From NCBI RefSeq assembly GCF_022827545.1, contig NZ_CP094669.1, positions 2,012,001-2,076,000 on the forward strand: DNA of 64,000 nucleotides, read 5' to 3'. Within the stretch, counting starts at the first letter, position 1, and every line of letters starts with the position of its first letter. The translations under genes and the position numbers were made by a program. Source of the stretch: Hymenobacter tibetensis. Lineage in GTDB: Bacteria; Bacteroidota; Bacteroidia; Cytophagales; Hymenobacteraceae. Positions 1 to 7,019 of this stretch are shown piece after piece. The notes beneath the pieces were generated by a model. The model had not been told where the DNA came from. It saw nothing but the letters and a program-made list of their open reading frames with translations, and made no database searches.

Positions 1-366
1 GCTGCCGCCAGCCGTAGTGCCACCAGCGGTGGTGCTGCCGTCGGTAGTGCCAGTGCCACCAGCGGTGCTGCCGCCAGCCGTAGAGCCAGTGCCAGCCGTG
101 CTGCCGCCGGTAGTAGTGCCACCAGTAGTGGTACCACCCGTCGTGCCGCCCGTAGAAGCAGTACCAGCACCCGTCATCGAGGTGTCGGCGCTCATGCCAG
201 TGCCGGCATCACCGCCGGTACCGGCGTCGGAAGTGGAAGATTCGGTTGAAGTGCCGGAAGCGTCGCTGGTTTCGCCGCCAGCCTGGCTGCCTTCACCTGC
301 ATTGTTGCCGCACGAAGTAAACGTAAACGAGGCGGCCGCTAGGGCCATGAACAGTGCCTTTTTCAT
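1..366 (-). CDS. Low-complexity Gly/Thr/Ser-rich lipoprotein (3' end outside window)
   Basis: Read on the minus strand from an ATG at 366, this frame runs open for 122 codons to the window edge, so the C-terminus is missing. The N-terminus MKKALFMALAAASFTFTSC is a typical lipoprotein signal with Cys19 as the lipidation site (lipobox-like FTSC followed by G). After a short Gly/Ser/Glu stretch, residues from about 70 on are imperfect repeats of Gly-Gly-Thr-Thr, Gly-Gly-Ser-Thr and Ala-Gly-Gly units. Such tails are seen in outer-membrane lipoproteins as linkers or surface stalks. No enzymatic domain is visible. The opposite strand also lacks stops here, but its proline/valine-rich frame has no plausible start or signal. 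Function unknown. Confidence 0.75.
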   Translation of the reverse strand, partial: MKKALFMALAAASFTFTSCGNNAGEGSQAGGETSDASGTSTESSTSDAGTGGDAGTGMSADTSMTGAGTASTGGTTGGTTTGGTTTGGSTAGTGSTAGGSTAGGTGTTDGSTTAGGTTAGGS

Positions 367-485
367 AAGTTTGTTTTGGTTGGTATGGGTGAACAAGAGT
401 GGAAATGGAAGTTGCTTATCGGCTTAATACCAGAGGCAACTGCTTCTTAATACAGGACTTCAACGCGAGGTAACCCGGAATAGAC

Positions 486-506
486 TAATAAATCTTAGAT
501 TTATTA
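486..506. promoter_or_regulatory. AT-rich 21-base palindrome upstream of the lipoprotein gene
   Basis: Two 10-base arms (TAATAAATCT and AGATTTATTA) are perfect inverted repeats around a single central T. The site lies 120 bases upstream of the lipoprotein start at 366, in otherwise GC-rich DNA. It could be an operator or an AT-rich promoter element; no regulator gene is adjacent. Confidence 0.3.
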
Positions 507-1019
507 TAACAGTTGAGCTTCATTCGCTTGTTGCAGCCTGCTAAAGCCGTTATCATCTAGGAAAAAAGGAGGGTGCTTGCTGGTATGCTAAGCTGCTTTT
601 GAGGGCCTGCAGCGTGGTTTTTATCGGTTGCCGGTAGAAGCCTGGCTGACGGTTTGCGGCCCCCACTAACAAGAGCATAAGTAGTAACGACACACGCAAA
701 AAATTAGGAAAGCGAATCATGGTATCGGAAAGAAAGCCGCAAACAAAGCCGCGCAAAGCTGCCCCGGTCCGATACGGGCAATCAGGAATATAGATCAGAA
801 AGTGGTGTTAAGTTTTCGTAAACCCTGTAGGTTGCGCGCACTTCAGCACCAAGCTGGCCCTTATAATGGGCCGGTGGAAATACGCTCAGCACTGCTGCTG
901 GGCTTTATGCTGGGCGTGTAAGTGCAGGTAGGCCGCACTACACCAAGTTGTTAAGCCAGGATGCAGTAGTAGACAACAGCAAACCGGTGAAAACTTAACA
1001 TTGAAAAGTGCATCTACTG

Positions 1020-1051
1020 TTGAGTCAAGCAAAAACGGGCTATTAACTTTG
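1020..1051 (+). promoter_or_regulatory. Bacteroidota-type promoter of the 32-residue peptide gene
   Basis: TTG at 1020-1022 and TAACTTTG at 1044-1051 are separated by 21 bases, matching the TTG / TAnnTTTG consensus of Bacteroidota housekeeping promoters. Predicted transcription start is near 1058, about 12 bases before the ATG at 1070. The rest of the stretch 757-1019 shows no gene or other signal I can support. Confidence 0.55.
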
Positions 1052-1069
1052 TGGTAACAATCACTCACT

Positions 1070-1168
1070 ATGCAACCACAAACTACTCCCTCGCGCGACA
1101 ACCTGCTCACCGCTTTATTCATGATTAGCCTCGTAGTAATGGCGGCCTTGTACTTCACCTTAAAATAA
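1070..1168 (+). CDS. Small single-pass membrane peptide, 32 residues
   Basis: An ATG at 1070 opens a 32-codon frame ending in TAA at 1166-1168. The peptide starts with a polar segment (MQPQTTPSRDN) and continues with a hydrophobic stretch, roughly residues 12-31 (LLTALFMISLVVMAALYF), ending in Lys. This is the layout of a small single-span inner-membrane protein. The case for a real gene is contextual: a full TTG/TAnnTTTG promoter just upstream (1020-1051) and a hairpin followed by a T-run at 1181-1206, so promoter, ORF and terminator fit within 190 bases. I recognise no family; function unknown. Confidence 0.55.
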   Translation: MQPQTTPSRDNLLTALFMISLVVMAALYFTLK

Positions 1169-1180
1169 GCCTGTGCCACC

Positions 1181-1206
1181 GCCGAACGTCACTATTCGGC
1201 TGTTTT
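1181..1206 (+). terminator. Intrinsic terminator of the small peptide gene
   Basis: GCCGAA (1181-1186) pairs with TTCGGC (1195-1200) across an 8-base loop and is followed by TGTTTT. It begins 12 bases after the stop codon of the 32-residue frame. Confidence 0.6.
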
Positions 1207-1214
1207 ATGCACGT

Positions 1215-1269
1215 AACAAACAGTGGCCCCCTAGCGTCGAGAAGTCGGCGCAGGGGGCCACTGTTTGTT
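1215..1269. terminator. Long perfect hairpin, 18-bp stem
   Basis: Arms 1215-1232 and 1252-1269 are perfect inverted repeats (AACAAACAGTGGCCCCCT and its complement) around a 19-base loop. It lies directly after the smaller terminator and may be a second or bidirectional stop. From 1270 to 1547 I see no further gene and no convincing promoter. Confidence 0.5.
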
Positions 1270-1547
1270 GGGGCCCAGCGGTGGTTTAGAGGGATGATCA
1301 GTGCGCTTTTTGCACTCTGCAACTGCTTTGGTACGCTAGTGGTATAAGCATGTGGGGTAGGGACCCAAAGCGGCAAATAGCTTTTGCTGATCGTGTCTTT
1401 TAGCTTCCTTAACTGAACAGCACCACTCACGCTTGCAATAACACGTAGTAGCAATGAGTCCTGCTTTGTGTGCGGCCACTGCTGTACTAGCGTGTACTGC
1501 ACATGAGGCGGGAGCAAAGCCCTGTTATTTCACTCTTTCTATTTCCT

Positions 1548-2414
1548 ATGGTTGTCAAGAACGTTGTTGTCGTGTTTCTGCTGCTGGCCCTTGCGTTGCC
1601 CTCATCGGCCCAAACCATGAAGGTTGCCACCTACAACATCCGCTATGACAATGTCCAGGACACGGCCAACGCTTGGATGAAGCGCCTGCCTCACTTAACC
1701 AATCTGATTCGGTTTCAGGATTTTGATGTGCTAGGCACTCAGGAGGTATTGGCTAATCAGTTGCAGGATATGGCCAGCAAACTTCCCGGCTACGAACACA
1801 TTGGGGTGGGCCGCGACGATGGCAAGCAGGGCGGCGAGTTTTCGGCCATCTTCTACAAGAAAGACAAGTACAATCTGCTCCAGCAAGGCACCTTCTGGCT
1901 GTCCCCGACCAGCACCGTACCTAGCAAAGGCTGGGATGCCCAGTTGCCGCGGGTGTGTACTTGGGGGAAGTTTCAAGAGAAAAACACCGGCTTCACGTTT
2001 TACATGTTCAACACCCACTTCGACCATGTAGGGGTGGAGGCCCGCAAGGAAAGTGCAAAGCTGATACTCGCCAAAGTCAAGGCAATGGCTGCCACAACCC
2101 CCGTTCTCCTAACCGGCGACTTCAACATCGACCAGCGTGATGAGAGCTATACCATCCTCAACACGTCTGGCGGCCTGAAAGATGCTTACCAGCAAGCCGA
2201 GGTGGTGTACGCACCCAATGGAACCTTCAACGGATTCAACCCACAAGCGAAAACCGACGCCCGAATCGACCATATTTTCCTGAGTCCAGCTTTCAAAACC
2301 ACTCGCTACGGTATCCTGACCGACACGTATGGCGCAGGTAAAACACCTTCCGACCACTATCCAGTGGCGGTGGAAGTGCATTACACGGTAGGGAAGGCGG
2401 GCCCCAAAAAGTAA
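1548..2414 (+). CDS. Secreted endonuclease/exonuclease/phosphatase (EEP) family protein
   Basis: The protein (288 residues from the ATG at 1548) starts with a signal peptide (hydrophobic residues 6-18, cleavage near SSAQ). The mature part carries the EEP fold's motif set in order: ATYNIRYDN (metal/phosphate Asn30), GTQEV (Glu66, metal ligand), FNTHFDH, LLTGDFNID, RIDHIFLS and SDHYPV with the terminal catalytic His. All active-site residues are therefore present. Family members hydrolyse phosphodiester or phosphomonoester bonds in nucleic acids, lipids or inositol phosphates; substrate here is open. The frame extends upstream to 1503, but a start there would put a polar extension before the signal peptide, so 1548 is preferred. 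It appears to be a single-gene unit. Confidence 0.88.
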   Translation: MVVKNVVVVFLLLALALPSSAQTMKVATYNIRYDNVQDTANAWMKRLPHLTNLIRFQDFDVLGTQEVLANQLQDMASKLPGYEHIGVGRDDGKQGGEFSAIFYKKDKYNLLQQGTFWLSPTSTVPSKGWDAQLPRVCTWGKFQEKNTGFTFYMFNTHFDHVGVEARKESAKLILAKVKAMAATTPVLLTGDFNIDQRDESYTILNTSGGLKDAYQQAEVVYAPNGTFNGFNPQAKTDARIDHIFLSPAFKTTRYGILTDTYGAGKTPSDHYPVAVEVHYTVGKAGPKK

Positions 2415-2650
2415 CCCAGCTGAGTGCAAGGCTATATGAAAGTGGTGTTAGGCTAATAGGGCTCCAGGGCAGCCAGTTGCTTGCCGCACGATCTTACTTT
2501 AGCTAATGGCTGCTCTAAAGGCATTCATGACGGGGCTTGTTTTATTGCGGGCTAAAGCTCAAATTTATAGCACAAAGCAAATATAATATTAGGAAAATAC
2601 AATGGTAGCACTGCCTTGTCACGGTGCTGTCTACTATTCTCGTTTCTTGT

Positions 2651-3079
2651 ATGCATCATATTGTGTATCAAAGCTATGCTGTAGGGCAACCTGCCACCTC
2701 CGAGTTGCGGACGCTACTTAAGCAGGCACGGATCAACAACGCAGCCTTGGGTGTTACGGGCTTGCTACTCTACAGCCACGGGAGCTTTTTACAAGTGTTG
2801 GAGGGCGAGGTGGAGGTCGTGCAGGAGATTTACGCCAAAATTAAAGTCGATTACCGCCATACCCGCGTGATTACCCTCGCCGATGGGTATATCCAAAAAC
2901 GATTTTTCACTGATTGGTCAATGGGGTTCCAGGAGCTTTCAGGAGACGATTTTGTGCGGCTTACTGGGTACATCAACCCCTACCGCTCCTCTTTCCTTGA
3001 TGCGCACTTGCCCGAAATTGACGAAGACATGCTGGTATTGCTGAAGTCGTTTGTGCTGAACGATGGCTCGCAGATGTAA
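2651..3079 (+). CDS. BLUF-domain blue-light photoreceptor, single domain
   Basis: A 142-residue protein that is almost entirely one BLUF (FAD-binding blue-light sensor) domain. The diagnostic residues can be placed: Tyr6 in IVYQSYA, Asn30 in the INN motif, Gln48 in GSFLQVLEG (the Tyr-Gln pair that switches hydrogen bonding to flavin), and Trp89/Met91 in DWSMGF. The C-terminal 40 residues form the usual capping helices. No output domain is attached, so signalling must be through protein-protein contact, as in short BLUF proteins. The frame continues upstream to 2624 but BLUF proteins start right before the first strand (MHHIVY), so 2651 is chosen. It is convergent with the repeat-protein gene. 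Confidence 0.9.
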   Translation: MHHIVYQSYAVGQPATSELRTLLKQARINNAALGVTGLLLYSHGSFLQVLEGEVEVVQEIYAKIKVDYRHTRVITLADGYIQKRFFTDWSMGFQELSGDDFVRLTGYINPYRSSFLDAHLPEIDEDMLVLLKSFVLNDGSQM

Positions 3080-3108
3080 ATAGGTTGGCAAGCAGAACTA
3101 AGCCCCGT

Positions 3109-3149
3109 AACAGAAAGCGCCACCATGTAGCATGGTGGCGCTTTCTGTT
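3109..3149. terminator. Bidirectional terminator hairpin, 19-bp perfect stem
   Basis: Arms 3109-3127 and 3131-3149 are perfect complements with a 3-base loop (TAG). The site lies between the convergent BLUF gene and the repeat-protein gene and can stop both transcripts. The arms carry A-rich and T-rich ends. Confidence 0.8.
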
Positions 3150-3162
3150 ATAGAACTCCATA

Positions 3163-3570
3163 TTACCGGTTCCGGTCGTTACGGTGAGCGGCTTCCCAGC
3201 GGGCGCGCTCCTGTGAGGTTACCTTGTGCTTTTTATCGTACCCGTAGTTGAAGTCTTTCTCGTTCCGGCCGTCGTAGCGGTTGTTGGAGTCCCGACGGTC
3301 GTAGCGGTCGGCCTGACGGTTGTTGTAGTCCCGCTTGTCGTAGTCACGGCGGTCGGTGCGGTGGGCGGCTTCCCAGCGGGCCTTTTCGGCTGGCGTTACT
3401 CTGTGTTTCTTATCGTATCCGTAGTTGAAATCTCGGTCGTTGCGGTCATCGTAACGACTATTTTCTGTGCGGCGCCTGTCATCGTCGCGGTGGTCGGGGG
3501 CAGCAGCCAGGGAGGCAGTCGAGGAGAACAGAACGAAAGCAGCGGCAAGTGAAAGCAAGGAGGTTTTCAT
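3163..3570 (-). CDS. Secreted protein with two DFNYGYDKKH modules
   Basis: The 135-residue product starts with a signal peptide (MKTSLLSLAAAFVLFSSTASLAAA). The mature protein is very hydrophilic, rich in Asp, Arg, Tyr and Asn, and contains two copies of one module: DFNYGYDKKH-(R/K)-VT, then E-(K/R)-ARWEAAHR. The copies are separated by a DRRDYDKRDY-like linker. This suggests an internal duplication and a periplasmic or surface-bound charged protein. I do not recognise a named function. The start at 3570 gives the signal peptide its normal length; a TTG three codons earlier is less likely. The 3571-3900 stretch upstream shows no gene or clear promoter. Confidence 0.75.
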   Translation of the reverse strand: MKTSLLSLAAAFVLFSSTASLAAAPDHRDDDRRRTENSRYDDRNDRDFNYGYDKKHRVTPAEKARWEAAHRTDRRDYDKRDYNNRQADRYDRRDSNNRYDGRNEKDFNYGYDKKHKVTSQERARWEAAHRNDRNR

Positions 3571-3900
3571 ACGTGACAAAAGGTTGGAAGAGGAAGGATG
3601 AAACTGTTGCCTTGAGGCAAACGGCTAATGAAAATGAAATGCTAAGCGCTTTAATCCCCAATTGCAAGCACGGTGCCGGCTTTGCTGTTCTCGCGTCAAA
3701 CTCGGATTTGATCGGCCAAACAGCTGGTTCTATCTGTGAATCCCGGGTTTCAGTCGCCGTGGCCACGCGCAAGTAGCTGTACTAACGGGGGGCAGGGCGG
3801 ATTGGGGTAAGGCTTGGCAACACGCCGAGGCTGTTCTGTTGTAGCCCATACATGCGCTGACCTTTTGCCCGTACACCTGTTTGATAGTTAAACACCAGCC

Positions 3901-4560
3901 ATGAGCCCAGACGACACCTTCGCTTTCCCACAAGGCACTTTTCGGCGGCAAGACGAAAGCCCCGATGCCCATTTTTACCAGCAGCCTCGCTTCGTTACTC
4001 ACATCGACGATGCGGCCATTGCGGCTGTCACGCAGCTTTACCGGGAGTACTTCGTGCCCGACAGCACGTTGCTCGACCTGATGAGCAGTTGGGTGAGCCA
4101 CTTGCCCGCCGAGGTGCCTTACCGGCGCGTGGTGGGCTTGGGCATGAACGAGAAAGAGCTGCGCGCCAATCCACGCCTCGCCGACTATGTAGTGCAGGAC
4201 CTCAACCAACAGCCTGCATTGCCCTTCGACGACGACACCTTCGATGGGGCCGCCATTTGCGTATCCATTGACTACCTGACGCAGCCTGTGTTGGTGCTGC
4301 GCGAATTGGCCCGCGTGCTACGCACGGGCGCACCCTTGGTTATTACGTTTTCCAACCGGTGCTTCCCCAGCAAAGCGGTAGCCGCCTGGCACGCCCTCGA
4401 CGACCGAGGCCACGTAGCACTAGTACAGCAGTATCTGCAAGCGGCCGGCCAATGGCATCCTATCGAATTGCTCGACCGTAGTCCTGCTCCACGGCGCTCC
4501 GATCCGCTTTTTGCCGTAATCGGGAAAGTCAACAAATCTGAACCACGCCATACAGAATAA
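3901..4560 (+). CDS. Class I SAM-dependent methyltransferase (type-11 like)
   Basis: The 219-residue protein carries a degenerate class I methyltransferase core. RVVGLGMNEKEL corresponds to the SAM-binding motif I strand and turn, DLNQQPALPFDDDTFDGAAI to the motif III/IV region typical of type-11 methyltransferases, and LRELARVLRTGAPLVITFSNR to the following helix and strand. The usual GxGxG loop of motif I is reduced, so activity should not be assumed. Family members methylate small molecules, quinones or lipids; nothing nearby indicates the substrate. Stands alone between a repeat-protein gene and the OmpA-like pair. Confidence 0.75.
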   Translation: MSPDDTFAFPQGTFRRQDESPDAHFYQQPRFVTHIDDAAIAAVTQLYREYFVPDSTLLDLMSSWVSHLPAEVPYRRVVGLGMNEKELRANPRLADYVVQDLNQQPALPFDDDTFDGAAICVSIDYLTQPVLVLRELARVLRTGAPLVITFSNRCFPSKAVAAWHALDDRGHVALVQQYLQAAGQWHPIELLDRSPAPRRSDPLFAVIGKVNKSEPRHTE

Positions 4561-4612
4561 GCTGGCTGCTGCTTACTATTGGTGACCTTTCGGAGCGTAT
4601 GTTTGAGGAAAA

Positions 4613-4636
4613 GGTTCCAGAAATGGGAACTTTCTT
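4613..4636 (+). terminator. Possible weak terminator after the methyltransferase gene
   Basis: GGTTCC (4613-4618) and GGGAAC (4625-4630) form a short stem (5 bp GTTCC/GGAAC) followed by TTTCTT. Position 50 bases after the stop codon fits, but the stem is short. Confidence 0.3.
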
Positions 4637-4756
4637 GCGCCGAATAGCATCCATAAGGGCTTGACGCGGGGCAGATAAAGTGGAGTGTGCAAAGAAGGAG
4701 ATTTATACTATCCGTGGAGGGTGTGGTTTTAGTAAGACTAAAAATTTCCTTAAATA

Positions 4757-6625
4757 ATGGTCATGAAGCGGGAAGAAACGGTACTGGAAGTAGTAAGCAG
4801 CTGCATACGTGCCGAGCATCTCAACCAGCTGAGTGCATTGGTAGGGAAGGAGCCTGCCGTAATGGGGCCAGTGCTGGCGCAGTTACTGCCCTTGCTAATA
4901 CGTGCCCTTGCTGACCGAGCAGGCCGGGCACAAGGCGTTGAGTTTGTATGGAACCTAGTTCAGCAGGCGCAAACCAATCAAGCACTGGTGCAACTCGACG
5001 CCATGGAGGTAGCCCGTTGGGACGACCGGGGTGTACGACTCGTACAAAACCTACTCGGCGACTCCTACGAAACCACCACCTATCGTTTGGCCAACAAAGC
5101 CGGGCTGCCGCTGGCCGCGTATGCGCCAGTGCTGGAAGTAGGTGTGGCGGCGGTACTGGGCGCCTTGGGCAGATATACTACGGAACACGGCCTGAACCCC
5201 ACCGAACTAAGTGAGTGGCTGCAAGCAGAAGTGCTACCTGCGGGCGGCTCCGTGATTTCGCCACCGAGTGCCGGAGCCGCCACAACTCGGCCCCTTCCCT
5301 CCCCGCAGGCTATGCCGGCCAAACAAGCACCAGCCCCTACGTTTGCGGCGCAGGCCGGGAAGTGGCAAGAAGTGGGCGGAGGAAGCATCTTTATACCTCA
5401 GCAGGCATCGGCTTCGAAAGCCAACAAACAGCGCTGGGTGTGGCCATTGTTACTGCTATTAGGCCTAGCGCTCGGCTACGGCATTTTCCGCTGGACGTAT
5501 GTGCCGCTCCAGGCCTCGACGGAGCCTACAGTGCCCGTGGCGTATGCGGGCACGGCTGCCCAGCCTACTAGCGTGCCTGCACCGCCCGCCGCTACCCCCG
5601 CCGATGCAATACCCGCCGGCCACTATGATTCCGCCACCGACACGTATATCTATGACACCGGCCGGCCTCTGGTTATCACGCTCTTCAACGGAAGCACCCT
5701 GAAGGTTGGGGTCAACTCCACGGAGTACCAGCTGTACCGTTTTCTGGCCGATCCTACGCAGCAAGTTGATCCGCTGAATGCCGGCGCCGGTTGGATAACT
5801 GCCGACCGTATGTACTTTGCTCCGGACCAAGCCACCCTAACGCCTGCCTCCACAGAGCAGCTACGCAACCTAGCCACCATCTTGCGCACATTTCCGCGGG
5901 CACAGCTCCTGTTCGGGGGGTACACGGATAGCAGCAGCAACCTGAAAAACCGACAGCTAAGCGAAGCGCAGGCGCAAGCTGCCGTGCGTGCCCTGATTGC
6001 CCAGGGGATTTCGGCCCGTCGTCTGCAAGCTATTGGCTATGGCGAAGCGGCACCCGTAACCTCCAACAGCAGTCCGGAGGGGCGGGCGCTCAACCGGCGG
6101 CTGCTTATCAAAGTCATCAACAAGCTAGGGCCCTTGTTACCACCTGCTGAAGCAGGTTCAACGCCGCCGCTCTTAGCCGCTGCGAAGCCAACCGACAGCA
6201 CGCGTTTACCGATTTCGCCGGCCCTTGCAGCGGCGGCTGGTGAAGGTCCCGTTGAGCCGGTTATCGAGCAAGAGGAAGCCGACAGCCGCTACGTGGTAAG
6301 CGTGCAGATGGCGTATCTTTTCACTGCTCCCACCCAAGCGAAGCCCACCAAGAAATATTTGCGCAAAGGCGACATCCTCTACGGCGTGGAGGAGCGTAGC
6401 GGCCTAGTGAAAATCAGGTTCTGGAACCCAGATAGCGCTCTGGCCACCGGCTGGCTGAAGCGGCGTGAGCTGCAAAAGCTGTCGGAAGAGGAAGCTGTAC
6501 CTCCCACCCAAACCGATTCAAAGTCTGATAGTTCAGGGTCCACGTCATCCGACTCCGATGGCTCCGCATCTACTGTTGCGGTTCCTGAAGCAGCGCCTCC
6601 CCAAGCAAGTCGACAACGGCCCTAA
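4757..6625 (+). CDS. DUF937-OmpA-SH3-like envelope protein, copy 1
   Basis: The 622-residue protein has four parts. Residues 1-165 resemble DUF937 (helical, many Gln/Leu, unknown role). A transmembrane segment lies at about 226-247 (WPLLLLLGLALGYGIF). An OmpA-like peptidoglycan-binding domain spans about 345-455, with the TDSSS..LKNRQLSEAQAQA, GYGEAAP and GRALNRR motifs. A bacterial SH3-like domain spans about 509-575 (KKYLRKGDILYG, ATGWLKRRELQKL), followed by a Ser-rich tail. With no signal peptide, the DUF937 part should stay in the cytoplasm and the rest reach the periplasm and bind peptidoglycan. A paralogue follows at 7020. ATGs at 4757 and 4763 are both possible starts; a small hairpin (TTTTAGTAAGACTAAAA, 4727-4743) sits just before them. 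Confidence 0.85.
   Translation: MVMKREETVLEVVSSCIRAEHLNQLSALVGKEPAVMGPVLAQLLPLLIRALADRAGRAQGVEFVWNLVQQAQTNQALVQLDAMEVARWDDRGVRLVQNLLGDSYETTTYRLANKAGLPLAAYAPVLEVGVAAVLGALGRYTTEHGLNPTELSEWLQAEVLPAGGSVISPPSAGAATTRPLPSPQAMPAKQAPAPTFAAQAGKWQEVGGGSIFIPQQASASKANKQRWVWPLLLLLGLALGYGIFRWTYVPLQASTEPTVPVAYAGTAAQPTSVPAPPAATPADAIPAGHYDSATDTYIYDTGRPLVITLFNGSTLKVGVNSTEYQLYRFLADPTQQVDPLNAGAGWITADRMYFAPDQATLTPASTEQLRNLATILRTFPRAQLLFGGYTDSSSNLKNRQLSEAQAQAAVRALIAQGISARRLQAIGYGEAAPVTSNSSPEGRALNRRLLIKVINKLGPLLPPAEAGSTPPLLAAAKPTDSTRLPISPALAAAAGEGPVEPVIEQEEADSRYVVSVQMAYLFTAPTQAKPTKKYLRKGDILYGVEERSGLVKIRFWNPDSALATGWLKRRELQKLSEEEAVPPTQTDSKSDSSGSTSSDSDGSASTVAVPEAAPPQASRQRP
4764..4799 (+). repeat. 36-base identical block, copy A (start of OmpA-like gene 1)
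   Basis: This block, covering the codons for the KREETVLEVVS start of the protein, is base-for-base identical to 7027-7062 in the paralogue, while the sequence beyond it has diverged at many synonymous positions. Confidence 0.85.
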
Positions 6626-6650
6626 GGCCGGCCTGCTTCAGGTTCGCCAT

Positions 6651-6731
6651 CAAACCCAAAGCCCTACTAGTATTAGTTTTTGCTCGAATACATTTCGAGA
6701 CGGAAGCTAGTGCTACTAGGGCTTTGGGTTG
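6651..6731. terminator. Branched inverted repeat after OmpA-like gene 1
   Basis: Outer arms (about 6653-6672 and 6711-6730) share ACCCAAAGCCCTA and its complement plus a partly matching TAG extension. Between them CTCGAA (6683-6688) and TTCGAG (6694-6699) form an inner hairpin. It sits 26 bases after the stop codon. The remaining sequence to 7019 (about 290 bases, AT-richer) carries no recognisable gene. Confidence 0.45.
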
Positions 6732-7019
6732 ATAAGTGGGAGCTACGTCAGACAACTCATTACCGCGTCTAGCCACCTTGCTTGTCTTGCGGTTGGTGGT
6801 TGGGTATAGAAGCTCGAATAGCCGGTTGCAAGCTGGCATAAGCCTAATTTCTGGTTGCAGGAACCGCGAAAGAAAAACTCAGTATTGTTGGAACTTTTTT
6901 TAGAACTATAAATACATAACTGATTGATAGAAAGTATGTAAGGAGTTGTGGGATGTGGTACGGTTTATGGTATTTCAATAAAAAATTGTGTATCCCACAG
7001 ACTATAATCTTACTTGACG

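Noticed and set aside
17..427. Plus-strand Pro/Val/Ala-rich open frame
   Set aside because: It is the complement of the Gly/Thr-repeat lipoprotein; it has no plausible start signal, whereas the minus strand has a proper lipoprotein signal.
553..720. Minus-strand frame of about 56 codons beginning MIRFPNFLRVSLLLMLLLVG
   Set aside because: The start resembles a signal peptide, but there is no promoter, ribosome site or terminator, and the rest has no recognisable pattern. Not enough to call a gene.
1155..1517. Minus-strand frame of 120 codons over the 1181-1269 hairpins
   Set aside because: It crosses two terminator hairpins, has an atypical composition and no family resemblance.
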